Assembly: GCF_900166635.1 (NCBI RefSeq)
Contig: NZ_LT800497.1
Coordinates: 2,322,378-2,386,377, forward strand
Direction of reading: 5' to 3'
Length of the DNA: 64,000 bases
Origin: Oceanobacillus timonensis
GTDB taxonomy: Bacteria; Bacillota; Bacilli; Bacillales; Amphibacillaceae
How positions within the stretch are numbered: position 1 is the first letter of the stretch; every line of letters begins with the position of its first letter. This document shows positions 18,949-28,160 of this stretch, one piece after another. The translations under genes and the position numbers were made by a program. Under the pieces are notes generated by a model, which made no database searches, had not been told where the DNA came from, and was given only the letters and a program-made list of their open reading frames with translations.

Positions 18949-19755
18949 ATGAAAATAAGAAGAAATCGTTCTGTTTATGACAAGAAAATCATTATTACTG
19001 GTGCATCGAAAGGAATTGGCAGAGAAATTGCGAAAGAAATTGCTGCGCAGGGAGGCATACCTATTTTGGTTGCTAGATCGACAGAGTTACTGGAAGAATT
19101 AGCTGAAGAAATCGAAGTAAACAATGGTATTTGCAAAATTTATCCCATAGAAACATTCTCAAGGGAAGCCATTGCCGAACAAATAAATACGATGATGGAA
19201 AAAGAGGAACGTATTCATGGGTTAATTAACAATGCAGGTTTTGGTATATTTGATTCGATAGAAGACCTGAATATAGAAGATGTAGAAGAAATGTTTCAAG
19301 TGAATGTTTTAGCAGGAATTCAATATGCAAAAGGGTTTCTGCCACATTTTTTACAGTTTAAAGGAAAGTCGCATATAATCAATATTGTCTCTCAATCTGC
19401 TAAGTTACCAACACCGAAAACAGCAGGATATGCTGCTTCTAAACATGCTATGCTAGGGTTTACAAATGTACTAAGACAAGAAACAAGGGAAAGCAGTCTG
19501 ACTGTCACTTCTGTTAATCTTGGACCTGTCAAAACATCCTTTTTTGAGGTAGCGGATAAAAATGGGGAGTACCAGCAAAATGTTGAAAAATACATGCTCA
19601 AGCCTGAAAAAATCGCTTCTAAAGTTGTCCATTCTCTATTTACAAATAAAAGAGAGATTAATATGCCATGGTGGATGGAGGCGGGGAGTATCTTTTACCG
19701 TCTGTTTCCCGGATTGATGGAAAAAATGTTGAAATCGCAATTTGATAAAAAATGA
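18949..19755 (+). CDS. yqjQ: short-chain dehydrogenase/reductase, YqjQ-like
   Basis: The 268-residue protein has the NAD(P)-binding motif TGASKGIG (about 17-24), NNAGFG, and the catalytic Ser...Tyr-x-x-x-Lys (YAASK). The C-terminal MPWWMEAGSIFYRLFPG segment suggests membrane association, as in the DltE/YqjQ subgroup. The position between rnz and nudF matches yqjQ of B. subtilis. The substrate is unknown. Confidence 0.82.
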   Translation: MKIRRNRSVYDKKIIITGASKGIGREIAKEIAAQGGIPILVARSTELLEELAEEIEVNNGICKIYPIETFSREAIAEQINTMMEKEERIHGLINNAGFGIFDSIEDLNIEDVEEMFQVNVLAGIQYAKGFLPHFLQFKGKSHIINIVSQSAKLPTPKTAGYAASKHAMLGFTNVLRQETRESSLTVTSVNLGPVKTSFFEVADKNGEYQQNVEKYMLKPEKIASKVVHSLFTNKREINMPWWMEAGSIFYRLFPGLMEKMLKSQFDKK

Positions 19756-19777
19756 TAGATTCGATACATCTAATAGA

Positions 19778-19823
19778 AGCAGGTCTGCTTTAGATACGTT
19801 TCATCTTTCAAAGCAGACCTGCT
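19778..19823. terminator. bidirectional terminator between yqjQ and the aldo/keto reductase
   Basis: Perfect 14-bp arms (AGCAGGTCTGCTTT / AAAGCAGACCTGCT) surround an 18-nt loop between two converging genes. Confidence 0.8.
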
Positions 19824-19851
19824 CTGTTAACTGCTGCCGGGAAATACCGGT

Positions 19852-20778
19852 TTAACGATGCTGCTGATACTGGGATGCTTTTGTCAGCTGTTGCAAGTTA
19901 GGATAAGCTGCATCGGTAATTTCATTGATAGTCTGATGAACAGCAATATTCTGTTCCAATTGTTCCAAAGAGCTAGCTCCAAATACAGTCGAAGTGATAG
20001 CCGGATGGTTAGCGACATAGTACATTGCCAATTGCTGCAGTGTGTTTTCAGGCAGCGCCTGTTCGAGTTCATAGTAAAGTGATTTTAGTTCACTGTAAGA
20101 ATAATCAAGATACCCGTCTTTTCCTTTTTTATCAAGGACTTGAGCGGCTTTATTACTTAGCAGTCCCTTTGCCAGCGGCCCGCGGGAAACAACGCTGATT
20201 TGGTTTTGTTCTGCAAGTGGTAAAAGGCTTTCTTCCGGACGTCTATCCAGCAGGCTATATTGGGTCATTAAAACATCAATAGAAGACCGGAGTGCATATT
20301 CCCTAAAAACATTGGGACGAATAGATGAAATACCATATGCACGAATCAGACCGTCTTTTTTCAGCTCTTCAAAAGCTTCAATCGTTTCATCAATAGGATC
20401 TTCTAATGTGCCGCCATGAAGCATATACACATCAATATAATCCGTGTTTAATCTTTGAAGACTGGCCCGGGCAGCTTCATGAATATGTTTTTTGGAAGGG
20501 TCCCAGAACCAGCCGTCATCTGGATTTTCTTCATTAAAGTGATTTCCGACTTTCGTTGTCACAACAACGTCTGATCTGCGATGTTTTATAGCTTCTCCTA
20601 CGATTTTTTCGTTTTCTCCAAAGTTATAAAGGTCTGCTGTATCCAGGTGATTAATCCCTTTATCCAACGCATAATCAATCATTTTTTTTCCATGTTGTGT
20701 ATCCGTGCCCAGTGACATACAGCCAAGGGTTAGATCAGAAATTTCAATATCGCTTTTTCCAAGCTGGCGTTTTTTCAT
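19852..20778 (-). CDS. yqkF: aldo/keto reductase (YqkF-like)
   Basis: This is an NADPH-dependent oxidoreductase with a TIM-barrel fold. It has the N-terminal GCMSLGTD, the catalytic Asp/Tyr segment DTADLYNFGENE, the catalytic Lys in VVTTKVG and the conserved His in YMLHGG. AAGGAGG lies 6 nt before the ATG at 20778, giving 308 residues; an upstream start has no ribosome site. In B. subtilis yqkF likewise sits next to nudF. The substrate is not known. Confidence 0.86.
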   Translation of the reverse strand: MKKRQLGKSDIEISDLTLGCMSLGTDTQHGKKMIDYALDKGINHLDTADLYNFGENEKIVGEAIKHRRSDVVVTTKVGNHFNEENPDDGWFWDPSKKHIHEAARASLQRLNTDYIDVYMLHGGTLEDPIDETIEAFEELKKDGLIRAYGISSIRPNVFREYALRSSIDVLMTQYSLLDRRPEESLLPLAEQNQISVVSRGPLAKGLLSNKAAQVLDKKGKDGYLDYSYSELKSLYYELEQALPENTLQQLAMYYVANHPAITSTVFGASSLEQLEQNIAVHQTINEITDAAYPNLQQLTKASQYQQHR

Positions 20779-21014
20779 GTTAATCCTCCTTATGAACTCC
20801 GTATGCATACATTGTAGAGGGTGAAAGAACAGAATACAATCAATATACTTTTTCAGGATGTATATCTGCTTGTATATGGAACAAATTAAAAAAATAGTTT
20901 CGGAAATAGAATAGAAAACGAATCAGAAGAAAAAAAGACATAGACTTGCTACAATAGAGTCTGACAAATTAAAATAAGAAGAACAGATTAATCTGAAAAG
21001 GTGGAATAGAAAAC

Positions 21015-21557
21015 ATGCATCGTTTTGAAGAAAAAACAGTAACATCCAAAAAAATATTTGAAGGGAACATCATAGATGTGCAACTGGACGAGGTAAAGCT
21101 CGCGAATGGCAAAACAGCCCAAAGAGAGTTAGTATACCATCCAGGGGCGGTAGCAGTTATCCCGATTACACCTGATAACAAGATTGTCCTTGTGGAACAA
21201 TACCGTAAACCATTAGAAAGAACATTAATAGAAATTCCGGCAGGGAAGTTGGAAGAAAATGAGAACCCGTTAACAGCTGCAGTCCGTGAACTGGAAGAAG
21301 AAACGGGGTATACAACAACGAATCTATCACAGGTAACGTCTTTTTATACTTCTCCAGGCTTTGCAAATGAGTTGGTGTATGTCTATGTCACTAATGACTT
21401 AATTCAAATGGAAAATCCGCCGGCAGGGGACGATGATGAATTTGTTGAAATAATGGAAGTAACGTTAGATGAAGCGAAAGAGCTTGTAGAAGAAGAACGG
21501 ATTCAAGATGCAAAAACAAACTATGCTATTCTTTATTTACATGCTTTAAATAAGTAA
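21015..21557 (+). CDS. nudF: ADP-ribose pyrophosphatase (Nudix hydrolase)
   Basis: The enzyme splits ADP-ribose into AMP and ribose 5-phosphate. The full Nudix box is present at about residues 76-98: G, five residues, E, seven residues, RELEEETGY. Length 180 and the PGFANELVYVYV segment fit the ADP-ribose subfamily. GGTGG lies 8 nt before the ATG. It precedes spoIIM as in B. subtilis. Confidence 0.93.
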   Translation: MHRFEEKTVTSKKIFEGNIIDVQLDEVKLANGKTAQRELVYHPGAVAVIPITPDNKIVLVEQYRKPLERTLIEIPAGKLEENENPLTAAVRELEEETGYTTTNLSQVTSFYTSPGFANELVYVYVTNDLIQMENPPAGDDDEFVEIMEVTLDEAKELVEEERIQDAKTNYAILYLHALNK

Positions 21558-21626
21558 AGATAGAGAGGGAGCAGGCGGATTTCAGCTGGTGTGTGATTAT
21601 GCTCTATTAAAAGTTAAAAATGATAG

Positions 21627-21655
21627 GTATGTTTTGAGGAAGATTCTCATAGTTT
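21627..21655 (+). promoter_or_regulatory. possible sigma-E promoter for spoIIM
   Basis: GTATGTT, a 14-nt spacer and CATAGTTT agree with 5 of 7 and 6 of 8 positions of the sigma-E consensus, 33 bp before the start codon. spoIIM is a mother-cell sigma-E gene in B. subtilis. It is a weak match. Confidence 0.35.
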
Positions 21656-21687
21656 GAAGTATAGGAACTTATACGAGGAGGATCGAC

Positions 21688-22332
21688 ATGTATCATACAT
21701 CTCATCACTTACTTATTGGGCATATAAAACGGCATACCACGGTTTATTTATTTACAAGCCTTCTTTTTCTGACAGGTATTGTTTTTGGTGCTATCTTAGT
21801 AAATAGTATGGATTTTGTGCAAAAGCAGAATCTGTTCTTTTATTTAGAGCGTTTTTTTACACAACAAACCGTTGACGGGGAAGTTATTGGACGGAAAGAC
21901 ATCTTCATCCAAAGCCTCCTCTATCATATCAAGTATCTTACCGTTATGATTTTGCTGGCATTAAGTATGATCGGGCTTCCTGTTATTTGGGTGATGGTCT
22001 TTATGAAAGGACTTGTCGTCGGGTTTTCCGTTGGTTTTATGGTAAGCCAGCTTGGAGGACAAGGGCTGCTTTTATCAACTATATCGATTGCCCCGCAAAA
22101 TGTATTAATTATCCCAATATACATCATTGCCGGAAGTGTTGCGATGGTATTTTCGATTGGATTATGGCAGAAGTTATTATTGAAGCATCATCATCAGGAA
22201 GTATTACCTCCTTTTATCAGGCTGCTTATCATTTTTGCCGTTCTGATTGTATTCGCAGCACTCGCGGCGTTAATGGAGGCTTATTTATCAAATACATTCT
22301 TGTTAGAATGGATAGAAAGGTATAATGGATAG
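21688..22332 (+). CDS. spoIIM: stage II sporulation protein M
   Basis: SpoIIM is the membrane partner of the SpoIIP-SpoIID complex that degrades septal peptidoglycan during engulfment. The 214-residue protein has about five hydrophobic helices (for example LFTSLLFLTGIVFGAILV, VMVFMKGLVVGFSVGFMV and a C-terminal LLIIFAVLIVFAALAALM), the family topology. GAGGAGG precedes the ATG. The place between nudF and fur is conserved in Bacillus. Confidence 0.92.
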   Translation: MYHTSHHLLIGHIKRHTTVYLFTSLLFLTGIVFGAILVNSMDFVQKQNLFFYLERFFTQQTVDGEVIGRKDIFIQSLLYHIKYLTVMILLALSMIGLPVIWVMVFMKGLVVGFSVGFMVSQLGGQGLLLSTISIAPQNVLIIPIYIIAGSVAMVFSIGLWQKLLLKHHHQEVLPPFIRLLIIFAVLIVFAALAALMEAYLSNTFLLEWIERYNG

Positions 22333-22402
22333 TTGTTTGTTTTGCTTGTATCTCGTTTACATCACTTGCTTATCACTTGATAAAAGAAGTGCATCTATTA
22401 TA

Positions 22403-22417
22403 TAATAATCATTATTA
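22403..22417. promoter_or_regulatory. Fur/PerR-like palindrome upstream of fur
   Basis: TAATAATCATTATTA is a perfect 7-1-7 palindrome. It differs at two symmetric positions from the Fur box (TGATAATnATTATCA) and also at two from the PerR box (TTATAATnATTATAA). It lies 36 bp before the -35 hexamer of the fur promoter. B. subtilis fur is PerR-controlled; here the choice between the two regulators is open. Confidence 0.5.
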
Positions 22418-22453
22418 CTTTATAACGTTTATTAATAATAATTGAGAATTCCT

Positions 22454-22482
22454 TTGACACATGGAAGATAGATGCATATAAT
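22454..22482 (+). promoter_or_regulatory. sigma-A promoter of fur
   Basis: A perfect TTGACA and a perfect TATAAT are separated by 17 bp, 31 bp before the fur start codon. Confidence 0.85.
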
Positions 22483-22512
22483 TAAGATGTAAAATGAGGG
22501 AGGCGACTATCC

Positions 22513-22983
22513 ATGGAACACCGGATTGAAAAAATTAAAAAACAGCTACATTCGCATAGCTACAAATTAACTCCCCAAAGGGAAGCTACGGTTCGAGTAC
22601 TTCTGGAAAGAGAAGATGATCATCTAAGCGCGGAAGATGTATATCTTCTTGTAAAGGAGAAATCACCGGAAATTGGTCTGGCAACCGTTTATCGTACATT
22701 AGAATTATTATCCGAATTGAAAATAGTAGACAAAATTAATTTTGGCGATGGTGTATCAAGATATGATTTACGCAAAGAAGGTGCAAAGCATTTCCACCAT
22801 CATTTAGTGTGTATTGAATGTGGATCGGTAGAAGAGATTGAGAATGATTTGTTGGGTGAGGTAGAGCAAATTGTTGAAAATGACTGGGGCTTCGAGGTGA
22901 AAGACCATCGCTTAACCTTTCATGGAGTTTGTCGTCAATGCCAGGAATCTGCAGTAGAAGAAGATGTTCAAAAAGCAACATAA
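22513..22983 (+). CDS. fur: ferric uptake regulator Fur
   Basis: This is an iron-responsive DNA-binding repressor. The 156-residue protein has a winged-helix N-terminal half (LTPQREATVRVLLE, GLATVYRTLELLSEL) and the metal-binding HFHHHLVCIECG and CRQCQ segments. The upstream HKEG-like region and location between spoIIM and the yqzK-xerD pair identify it as Fur rather than PerR or Zur. It has its own strong promoter and a possible iron/peroxide operator, and is followed by a terminator. Confidence 0.92.
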   Translation: MEHRIEKIKKQLHSHSYKLTPQREATVRVLLEREDDHLSAEDVYLLVKEKSPEIGLATVYRTLELLSELKIVDKINFGDGVSRYDLRKEGAKHFHHHLVCIECGSVEEIENDLLGEVEQIVENDWGFEVKDHRLTFHGVCRQCQESAVEEDVQKAT

Positions 22984-22993
22984 TCATCCAAGT

Positions 22994-23027
22994 AAAACCT
23001 TTTTCCGGGAGAGAAAGGTTTTATTTA
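22994..23027 (+). terminator. terminator after fur
   Basis: A 9-bp stem (AAAACCTTT / AAAGGTTTT) is followed by ATTTAGT, directly after the fur stop codon. Confidence 0.7.
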
Positions 23028-23067
23028 GTAACTACATACACAGAGGAGGCAGGGAGGATAGCATATT

Positions 23068-23110
23068 GGTCTGTCAAAAATGCACGATCTACATGAACAG
23101 ACCTTTTTAT
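23068..23110 (+). terminator. possible second hairpin downstream of fur
   Basis: GGTCTGT and ACAGACC pair around a 22-nt loop and are followed by TTTTTAT. The large loop makes it a weak terminator. Confidence 0.4.
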
Positions 23111-23160
23111 AATAATTCTTGTAAATCCTTCATTTATCACAATGTAACGAACTTTGTGAT

Positions 23161-23205
23161 ACTTCTATTCAGCGGAGAGAATTCATGTCCCCGCTGAATA
23201 GAAGT
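23161..23205. repeat. palindromic repeat, ATTCAGCGG family
   Basis: Perfect 15-bp arms (ACTTCTATTCAGCGG / CCGCTGAATAGAAGT) flank a 15-nt loop. There is no T-run on either side, so it is not an obvious terminator. Related palindromes occur at 37623-37664 and, as a half, at 34907-34923. Confidence 0.7.
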
Positions 23206-23234
23206 CCATTTCACTTATCTTTTGGAACATCTAT

Positions 23235-24098
23235 TTAGGATGTATATCTCTTCAGAATTCGATCTACACTTCCTCCATAAACTTCTCCAAACATATTCAA
23301 ATGGACAAGTAAATAGAACAGCTGATATATAGGCTTGATTTCTTCGTAGTAATCTTCTAATGGAAATACATTCTGATATTGAGAGTAGAATGTATTTGAA
23401 AACCCGCCAAAAACTTCCGTAAAGGACAATTCAAATAAATGGTCGCCATAGAGTATGGAAGGATCAATCAAATAAGGTTTCCCGGCCTGTCCTGCAATCC
23501 AATTTCCTCCCCATAAATCGCCATGCAGCAGAGACACTTGCGGCTGTTTCGGAAGGTATTTATCCAAGTTATCCATTAACTTTTCTAATTTCATGCGTCT
23601 GTTTTGATTCATCCGGTTCAATTGCACAGCTATATCGAATTGCGGCTGCAGACGGCATTCCCGGAAATAATCAGCCCAGTCAGTATACCATCCGTTTGGC
23701 TGATGCAGTTTTCCGACATAAGTTGATTGGTCCAGTCCATATTGGCCGGATCCACCAGCAGCATGCATCGAGGCGAGCTGTTCACCTAATTGTTGTTCAG
23801 TGGTTGCTGTCTTTTCTCCTTGAATCCATTCCATTATTAATGTCATTTCCTGGTCTCCGGAAGATTGGTCAAAGTAATAGACTTCTGGTACAGCGATTGT
23901 TTGCGTCGAACGAATCCTTTCCAGTCCGTTTGCTTCTACTTGAAAAAAACCGCTTTCCGCTTGGCGATTCACTTTTATAAAGTATGCTTGTTTCCCGGTT
24001 TGTATATAATAAGCCTGGTTAATATCCCCGCCGGAAACAGGTGTCTTTGTTTGAATCGACGTATTGTCACCAATGTGTTTTAATTTTTCTTCTATCAT
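23235..24098 (-). CDS. fructosamine kinase family protein
   Basis: These kinases phosphorylate protein- or sugar-bound fructosamines, allowing deglycation. The 287-residue protein has the kinase-like fold residues FIKVNR (Lys), the catalytic LLHGDLWGGNWI loop and the metal-binding YLIDPSILYGD. The ATG is preceded by AGGAGG. It is read opposite to fur and yqzK and is not in this place in B. subtilis, so it is a lineage-specific insertion. The physiological substrate is not known. Confidence 0.85.
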   Translation of the reverse strand: MIEEKLKHIGDNTSIQTKTPVSGGDINQAYYIQTGKQAYFIKVNRQAESGFFQVEANGLERIRSTQTIAVPEVYYFDQSSGDQEMTLIMEWIQGEKTATTEQQLGEQLASMHAAGGSGQYGLDQSTYVGKLHQPNGWYTDWADYFRECRLQPQFDIAVQLNRMNQNRRMKLEKLMDNLDKYLPKQPQVSLLHGDLWGGNWIAGQAGKPYLIDPSILYGDHLFELSFTEVFGGFSNTFYSQYQNVFPLEDYYEEIKPIYQLFYLLVHLNMFGEVYGGSVDRILKRYTS

Positions 24099-24206
24099 TC
24101 GATGAACCTCCTTTTCCGTTACCTTCCGTATGTCATTATACAGAATGATGCAAAAGCGTAAAAGTGTTTGTGGTTATCGTTGGGAATACAGTTTTCGATA
24201 GGATAA

Positions 24207-24241
24207 GTAAGCGCAGTAATGTTGTCAGGTTAATGAATTTT
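24207..24241. repeat. solitary end of an inverted-repeat element
   Basis: The sequence from GTAAGCGCAG through AATGTTGTCAGGTTAAT matches, with few differences, both ends of the nested element at 58359-58580. Only one end is seen here, in the intergenic gap before yqzK. It looks like a relic or a short member of that family. The rest of the 24099-24414 gap shows only a possible TATAAT at 24279. Confidence 0.6.
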
Positions 24242-24414
24242 ATAAAGCGAAACTTTATCTCTGGTACCAACCATTGTATAATATTAACAGAGAGATGTTT
24301 TTATTTTTAAGCGTCTGCATCTTTTTCTGGTATTTTTTAAATTGTTTTGTGCATATTCTAACTGTAAAAGTGTTTGTTTTACGATACAGCGTAACAGCAC
24401 TGGGAGGTTGGAAT

Positions 24415-24612
24415 ATGGGGAAACATGTTAAAGAAGTATGTAAAATATTTATCTGGTTTATGGTAGGTGCATGTTTTTTCACGGTATGTTTGCACTTTAT
24501 TTATAAAGAGTTTCAGGAAATGCATCGTTATGATTTACCGGAAGGACCAGCGGTTAAGGTAACAGAAGAAGGGGTTCCCTGGCTGCCATTTGATTTTCTG
24601 AAAGGGGAATAA
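24415..24612 (+). CDS. yqzK: small membrane protein YqzK (DUF4227)
   Basis: This 65-residue protein has one membrane helix (about residues 10-30, [20 protein letters not shown]) and ends with [11 protein letters not shown]. The ATG is preceded by GGGAGG. The position between fur and xerD is that of yqzK in B. subtilis. The function is unknown. It is five bases from xerD, so the two are probably cotranscribed. The frame runs 47 codons further upstream, but without a ribosome site and over the promoter region. Confidence 0.8.
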   Translation: MGKHVKEVCKIFIWFMVGACFFTVCLHFIYKEFQEMHRYDLPEGPAVKVTEEGVPWLPFDFLKGE

Positions 24613-24617
24613 TAGCT

Positions 24618-25508
24618 ATGTTAAAAGATGCATTAGAAGATTTTTTTCATTTTCTTCGGGTAGAAAGAGGATTATCTGATAATACCATTAACTCTTATCA
24701 AAGAGATCTTACGGCTTATGAAAAGCATTTAACAAAAATTGGATATAATGAATGGAATGATATAACCCGAAATGATATTATGCGTTTTTTATATGAACTA
24801 AAAGACAATGGCAAATCAACTGCTACGATTTCCAGGCACATTTCTTCTATTCGATCCTTTCATCAATTTTTAATACGGGAGCGAATCGCTGAGACGGATC
24901 CCAGTCTGCATATTGAGACACCGAAAAAAGACCGGAAGCTTCCGGACATCCTTTCTCAGGAAGAAGTGGACAACCTATTAAACATTCCCGCGGAAACACC
25001 GCTGGCACTGCGAAATAAAGCAATGCTGGAGTTATTATATGCTACCGGGCTCCGTGTTTCTGAAATGATAAACTTGAAATTGGAAGATTTACACTTAACG
25101 ATGGGTTTTGTTCAGTGTATGGGCAAAGGGTCAAAAGAAAGAATCGTCCCATTGGGAGATACAGCAAATCATGTTTTAGAGAAATATGTGGAGACAGCGA
25201 GAAAAGAAATGGTGAAGAAAAATAAACAGGAAAACGTGCTCTTTTTAAATCAGCACGGACGTCCTTTAAGCAGACAGGGATTCTGGAAAATTTTAAAAGG
25301 ATTGACGATGGAAGCAGGGATTCATAAAACGATTACGCCGCATACATTAAGGCACTCCTTTGCGACACATTTATTAGAAAACGGAGCAGACTTGCGGATT
25401 GTGCAGGAAATGCTGGGGCATGCGGATATATCCACCACACAAATTTATACACACGTGACAAAAGCAAGATTGAAAGATATTTATCAATCGTATCATCCCA
25501 GAGCATAA
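24618..25508 (+). CDS. xerD: tyrosine recombinase XerD
   Basis: With XerC/CodV it resolves chromosome dimers at dif. The 296-residue protein has the N-terminal SAM-like core-binding domain (about 1-85) and the catalytic residues Arg (TGLRVSE), Lys ([11 protein letters not shown]), His-x-x-Arg (HTLRHSF), His (LGHADI) and Tyr (TQIYTHV). Immediate linkage to fur-yqzK upstream and deoB downstream identifies XerD rather than XerC. Confidence 0.95.
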   Translation: MLKDALEDFFHFLRVERGLSDNTINSYQRDLTAYEKHLTKIGYNEWNDITRNDIMRFLYELKDNGKSTATISRHISSIRSFHQFLIRERIAETDPSLHIETPKKDRKLPDILSQEEVDNLLNIPAETPLALRNKAMLELLYATGLRVSEMINLKLEDLHLTMGFVQCMGKGSKERIVPLGDTANHVLEKYVETARKEMVKKNKQENVLFLNQHGRPLSRQGFWKILKGLTMEAGIHKTITPHTLRHSFATHLLENGADLRIVQEMLGHADISTTQIYTHVTKARLKDIYQSYHPRA

Positions 25509-25582
25509 TAAGTGGACGAACATGTCTTTTGTATAATAAAAGCTTTCCACGCGAAAGAAATGTATTTTTGCTTGTGTGGTCA

Positions 25583-25608
25583 GACATCTAACATCTATAA
25601 TAGATGTC
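25583..25608. promoter_or_regulatory. palindromic operator over the -10 box of the deoB-pdp promoter
   Basis: ACATCTATAATAGATGT (25591-25607) is a perfect 8-1-8 palindrome containing TATAAT (25596-25601). An extra direct ACATCTA half-site lies immediately upstream, and GACATCTA / TAGATGTC forms an outer pair. A TTGTGT hexamer 18 bp upstream could be the -35. A repressor bound here would block RNA polymerase. Its identity is not known; a nucleoside regulator is a guess from the genes. Confidence 0.55.
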
Positions 25609-25656
25609 ATACGGAGCACTTATTACGGGAATATAGTACATAGGAGGTTGTTAGGA

Positions 25657-26835
25657 ATGAAACCATTTAAACGCGTATTTTTAATTGTTATGGACTCAGT
25701 TGGAATCGGGGAAGCTCCGGACGCTGAGAAGTTTAATGATTTGGGAGCGGATACATTAGGACATATCGCAGAAAAGATGGATGGGCTGGATATGCCGACC
25801 ATGGGAAGCTTAGGTTTGAGCAATATTCGAGAAATTAAAGGAATTGCTCCTGTAGACAATCCAAAAGCACACTATACAAAAATGCAGGAAGCTTCTAATG
25901 GGAAAGACACGATGACAGGACATTGGGAGATTATGGGTCTCCGCATTGAGCAGCCATTTCGAACTTTCCCGGAAGGATTTCCGGATGAACTTATTCAAGC
26001 CTTGGAAGAGAAGACCGGGAGGAAAGTGATTGGCAATAAACCCGCTTCCGGTACAGAAATATTGGTTGAACTCGGAAAAGAACATATCGACACAGGGAGC
26101 CTGATTGTCTACACTTCAGCGGACTCTGTTTTGCAGATTGCTGCTCATGAAGACGTGGTCCCAATTGATGAATTATATCGTATTTGTGAAATTGCCAGAG
26201 AACTTACCCTGGATGAAAAATACATGGTAGGACGTGTGATTGCCCGCCCGTTTATTGGAGAGCCTGGCGCATTTGAACGTACTTCCAACCGCCATGATTA
26301 TGCTTTAAAGCCTTTTGGCCGTACAGTAATGAATGAATTAAAAGATGCTGGGATTGATGTAATTGCACTTGGCAAAATAAATGACATTTATGATGGGGAA
26401 GGAGTGACAGAAGCCGTCCGTACGAAAGATAATGATGATGGCATGGTAAAATTAAGCGACGCATTAAAGCAGAATTTTACCGGGTTAACCTTTCTTAATC
26501 TCGTTGATTTTGATGCAAAATACGGGCACCGCAGAGACCCGATTGGTTATGGGGAAGCTCTGGAAACGTATGATAAGCAGCTCCCGGAAATACTTGAACA
26601 ATTACAGGATGATGATTTATTGATTGTAACCGCCGATCACGGGAATGACCCGATTCATCACGGGACCGATCATACCCGCGAGTACGTGCCACTGCTTGCG
26701 TATCATACCAATATTGAACAAGGAAAAGAGCTGCCGCAACGGACAACTTTCGCTGATATCGGGGCAACCATCGCTGATAATTTTCAGATTCCATCACCTG
26801 AACATGGCACCAGCTTTTTAGACGATATTAAATGA
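25657..26835 (+). CDS. deoB: phosphopentomutase
   Basis: DeoB converts (deoxy)ribose 1-phosphate to the 5-phosphate, letting nucleoside sugars enter central metabolism. The 392-residue alkaline-phosphatase-fold enzyme has the metal/active-site blocks [23 protein letters not shown] and TADHGNDP. The ATG at 25657 follows AGGAGG by 8 nt; a 27-codon upstream extension crosses the promoter palindrome and is rejected. It is drm of B. subtilis. Here it is paired with pdp instead of punA. Confidence 0.95.
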   Translation: MKPFKRVFLIVMDSVGIGEAPDAEKFNDLGADTLGHIAEKMDGLDMPTMGSLGLSNIREIKGIAPVDNPKAHYTKMQEASNGKDTMTGHWEIMGLRIEQPFRTFPEGFPDELIQALEEKTGRKVIGNKPASGTEILVELGKEHIDTGSLIVYTSADSVLQIAAHEDVVPIDELYRICEIARELTLDEKYMVGRVIARPFIGEPGAFERTSNRHDYALKPFGRTVMNELKDAGIDVIALGKINDIYDGEGVTEAVRTKDNDDGMVKLSDALKQNFTGLTFLNLVDFDAKYGHRRDPIGYGEALETYDKQLPEILEQLQDDDLLIVTADHGNDPIHHGTDHTREYVPLLAYHTNIEQGKELPQRTTFADIGATIADNFQIPSPEHGTSFLDDIK

Positions 26836-26851
26836 TAAAAGGATGGTTAAA

Positions 26852-28144
26852 ATGAATACGATAGAGATTATCAATAAGAAAAAATATGGGGAAGTATTAT
26901 CTTATGAAGAAATCGAGCATATTGTAAATGGTTATGTCAACGATACGATTCCGGATTATCAAGTCTCAAGCTGGCTAATGGCTGTTTATTTTCAAGGTTT
27001 AAACAGCGATGAAACCTCTGCCCTCACGGATTTAATGGTAAAGTCCGGGGAGACAATTGATTTGTCCTTTTTAAATACAACCGTTGTAGACAAACACTCT
27101 ACCGGCGGCGTAGGAGATAAGGTTAGTCTGGTTGTTGCACCGATTATTGCATCCTTAGATATTCCTTTTGCAAAAATGAGCGGACGAGGACTCGGCCATA
27201 CAGGCGGGACAGTAGATAAGCTGGAATCAATTCAAGGATTTCATACAGAACTTCCGTTAGATAGATTTAAGGAGCAAGTTAAGGATCTGGGTATCTCTTT
27301 AGTTGGACAGTCCGGGAATTTAGTGCCGGCAGATAAAAAAATCTATGCATTAAGAGATGTGACAGGTACAGTGGATTCGACGCCATTAATAGCAAGCTCT
27401 ATTATGAGTAAAAAAATTGCTTCTGGAGCAGATGCGATTGTTCTGGATATTAAAGTCGGCAATGGGGCATTTATGAAAACAGAAGAAGAGGCAAAAGAGC
27501 TTGCGGAGACAATGGTTGCCATCGGGAATAAATTGAATCGGGAAACGGTAGCTGTTTTAACCAATATGGATCAGCCACTTGGATTCGAAATCGGCAACGG
27601 GAATGAAGTCTTGGAAGCAGTAAAATTATTACGCGACCAGGAATATAGCCAGGATTTATATGATATTTCCGTAGAAATCGCAGCACAAATGGTCTTCTTA
27701 GCAGGAAAAGCAACAACAGAAGAACAAGCTAGAAAACTTGTTAAAGAAGTGATTGAAGATGGCGAGGCTTATGAGAAATTTGTTACCTTTATTGAAGCGC
27801 AGGATGGAGATATGTCAAGTATCCATGAAATAGAAGCAGGGCATACCATTGATGTCACTGCAGATAAGGCTGGATATATTGCTTCTGTCGAAACGCAGCA
27901 AATGGGAGAAGCCGCCATGCTGCTTGGTGCCGGCCGGAAAACGAAGGATGATCAAATTGACCATCAAGCAGGAATCAGCTTTCATGTGAAATTAGGCAAT
28001 AAAGTACAAGCAGGCGATAAGTTGGCAACCATTCACACCAATAGAGAAGATAATAACGCGGTGATTCAAAAAATAAAGGATGCCATTGCATTTTCAGACA
28101 GTCCTGTTCAAGTAAAACCAAGTATTATCGGCATTATTCAATAA
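26852..28144 (+). CDS. pdp: pyrimidine-nucleoside phosphorylase
   Basis: The enzyme cleaves uridine, deoxyuridine or thymidine with phosphate to base and (deoxy)ribose 1-phosphate, the substrate of DeoB. The 430-residue protein has the thymidine-phosphorylase signature SGRGLGHTGGTVDKLES and the phosphate loop KHSTGGVGDK. I chose ATG 26852 because AAGGATGG lies just upstream; an ATG at 26843 lies within that ribosome site. It is 16 nt from deoB, so the two form a nucleoside-salvage operon. Confidence 0.94.
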   Translation: MNTIEIINKKKYGEVLSYEEIEHIVNGYVNDTIPDYQVSSWLMAVYFQGLNSDETSALTDLMVKSGETIDLSFLNTTVVDKHSTGGVGDKVSLVVAPIIASLDIPFAKMSGRGLGHTGGTVDKLESIQGFHTELPLDRFKEQVKDLGISLVGQSGNLVPADKKIYALRDVTGTVDSTPLIASSIMSKKIASGADAIVLDIKVGNGAFMKTEEEAKELAETMVAIGNKLNRETVAVLTNMDQPLGFEIGNGNEVLEAVKLLRDQEYSQDLYDISVEIAAQMVFLAGKATTEEQARKLVKEVIEDGEAYEKFVTFIEAQDGDMSSIHEIEAGHTIDVTADKAGYIASVETQQMGEAAMLLGAGRKTKDDQIDHQAGISFHVKLGNKVQAGDKLATIHTNREDNNAVIQKIKDAIAFSDSPVQVKPSIIGIIQ

Positions 28145-28160
28145 AAATCAATGTAACAGT

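Noticed and set aside
22964..23197. 77-codon forward frame after fur
   Set aside because: It runs across the fur terminator hairpins and the ATTCAGC palindrome and shows no domain.
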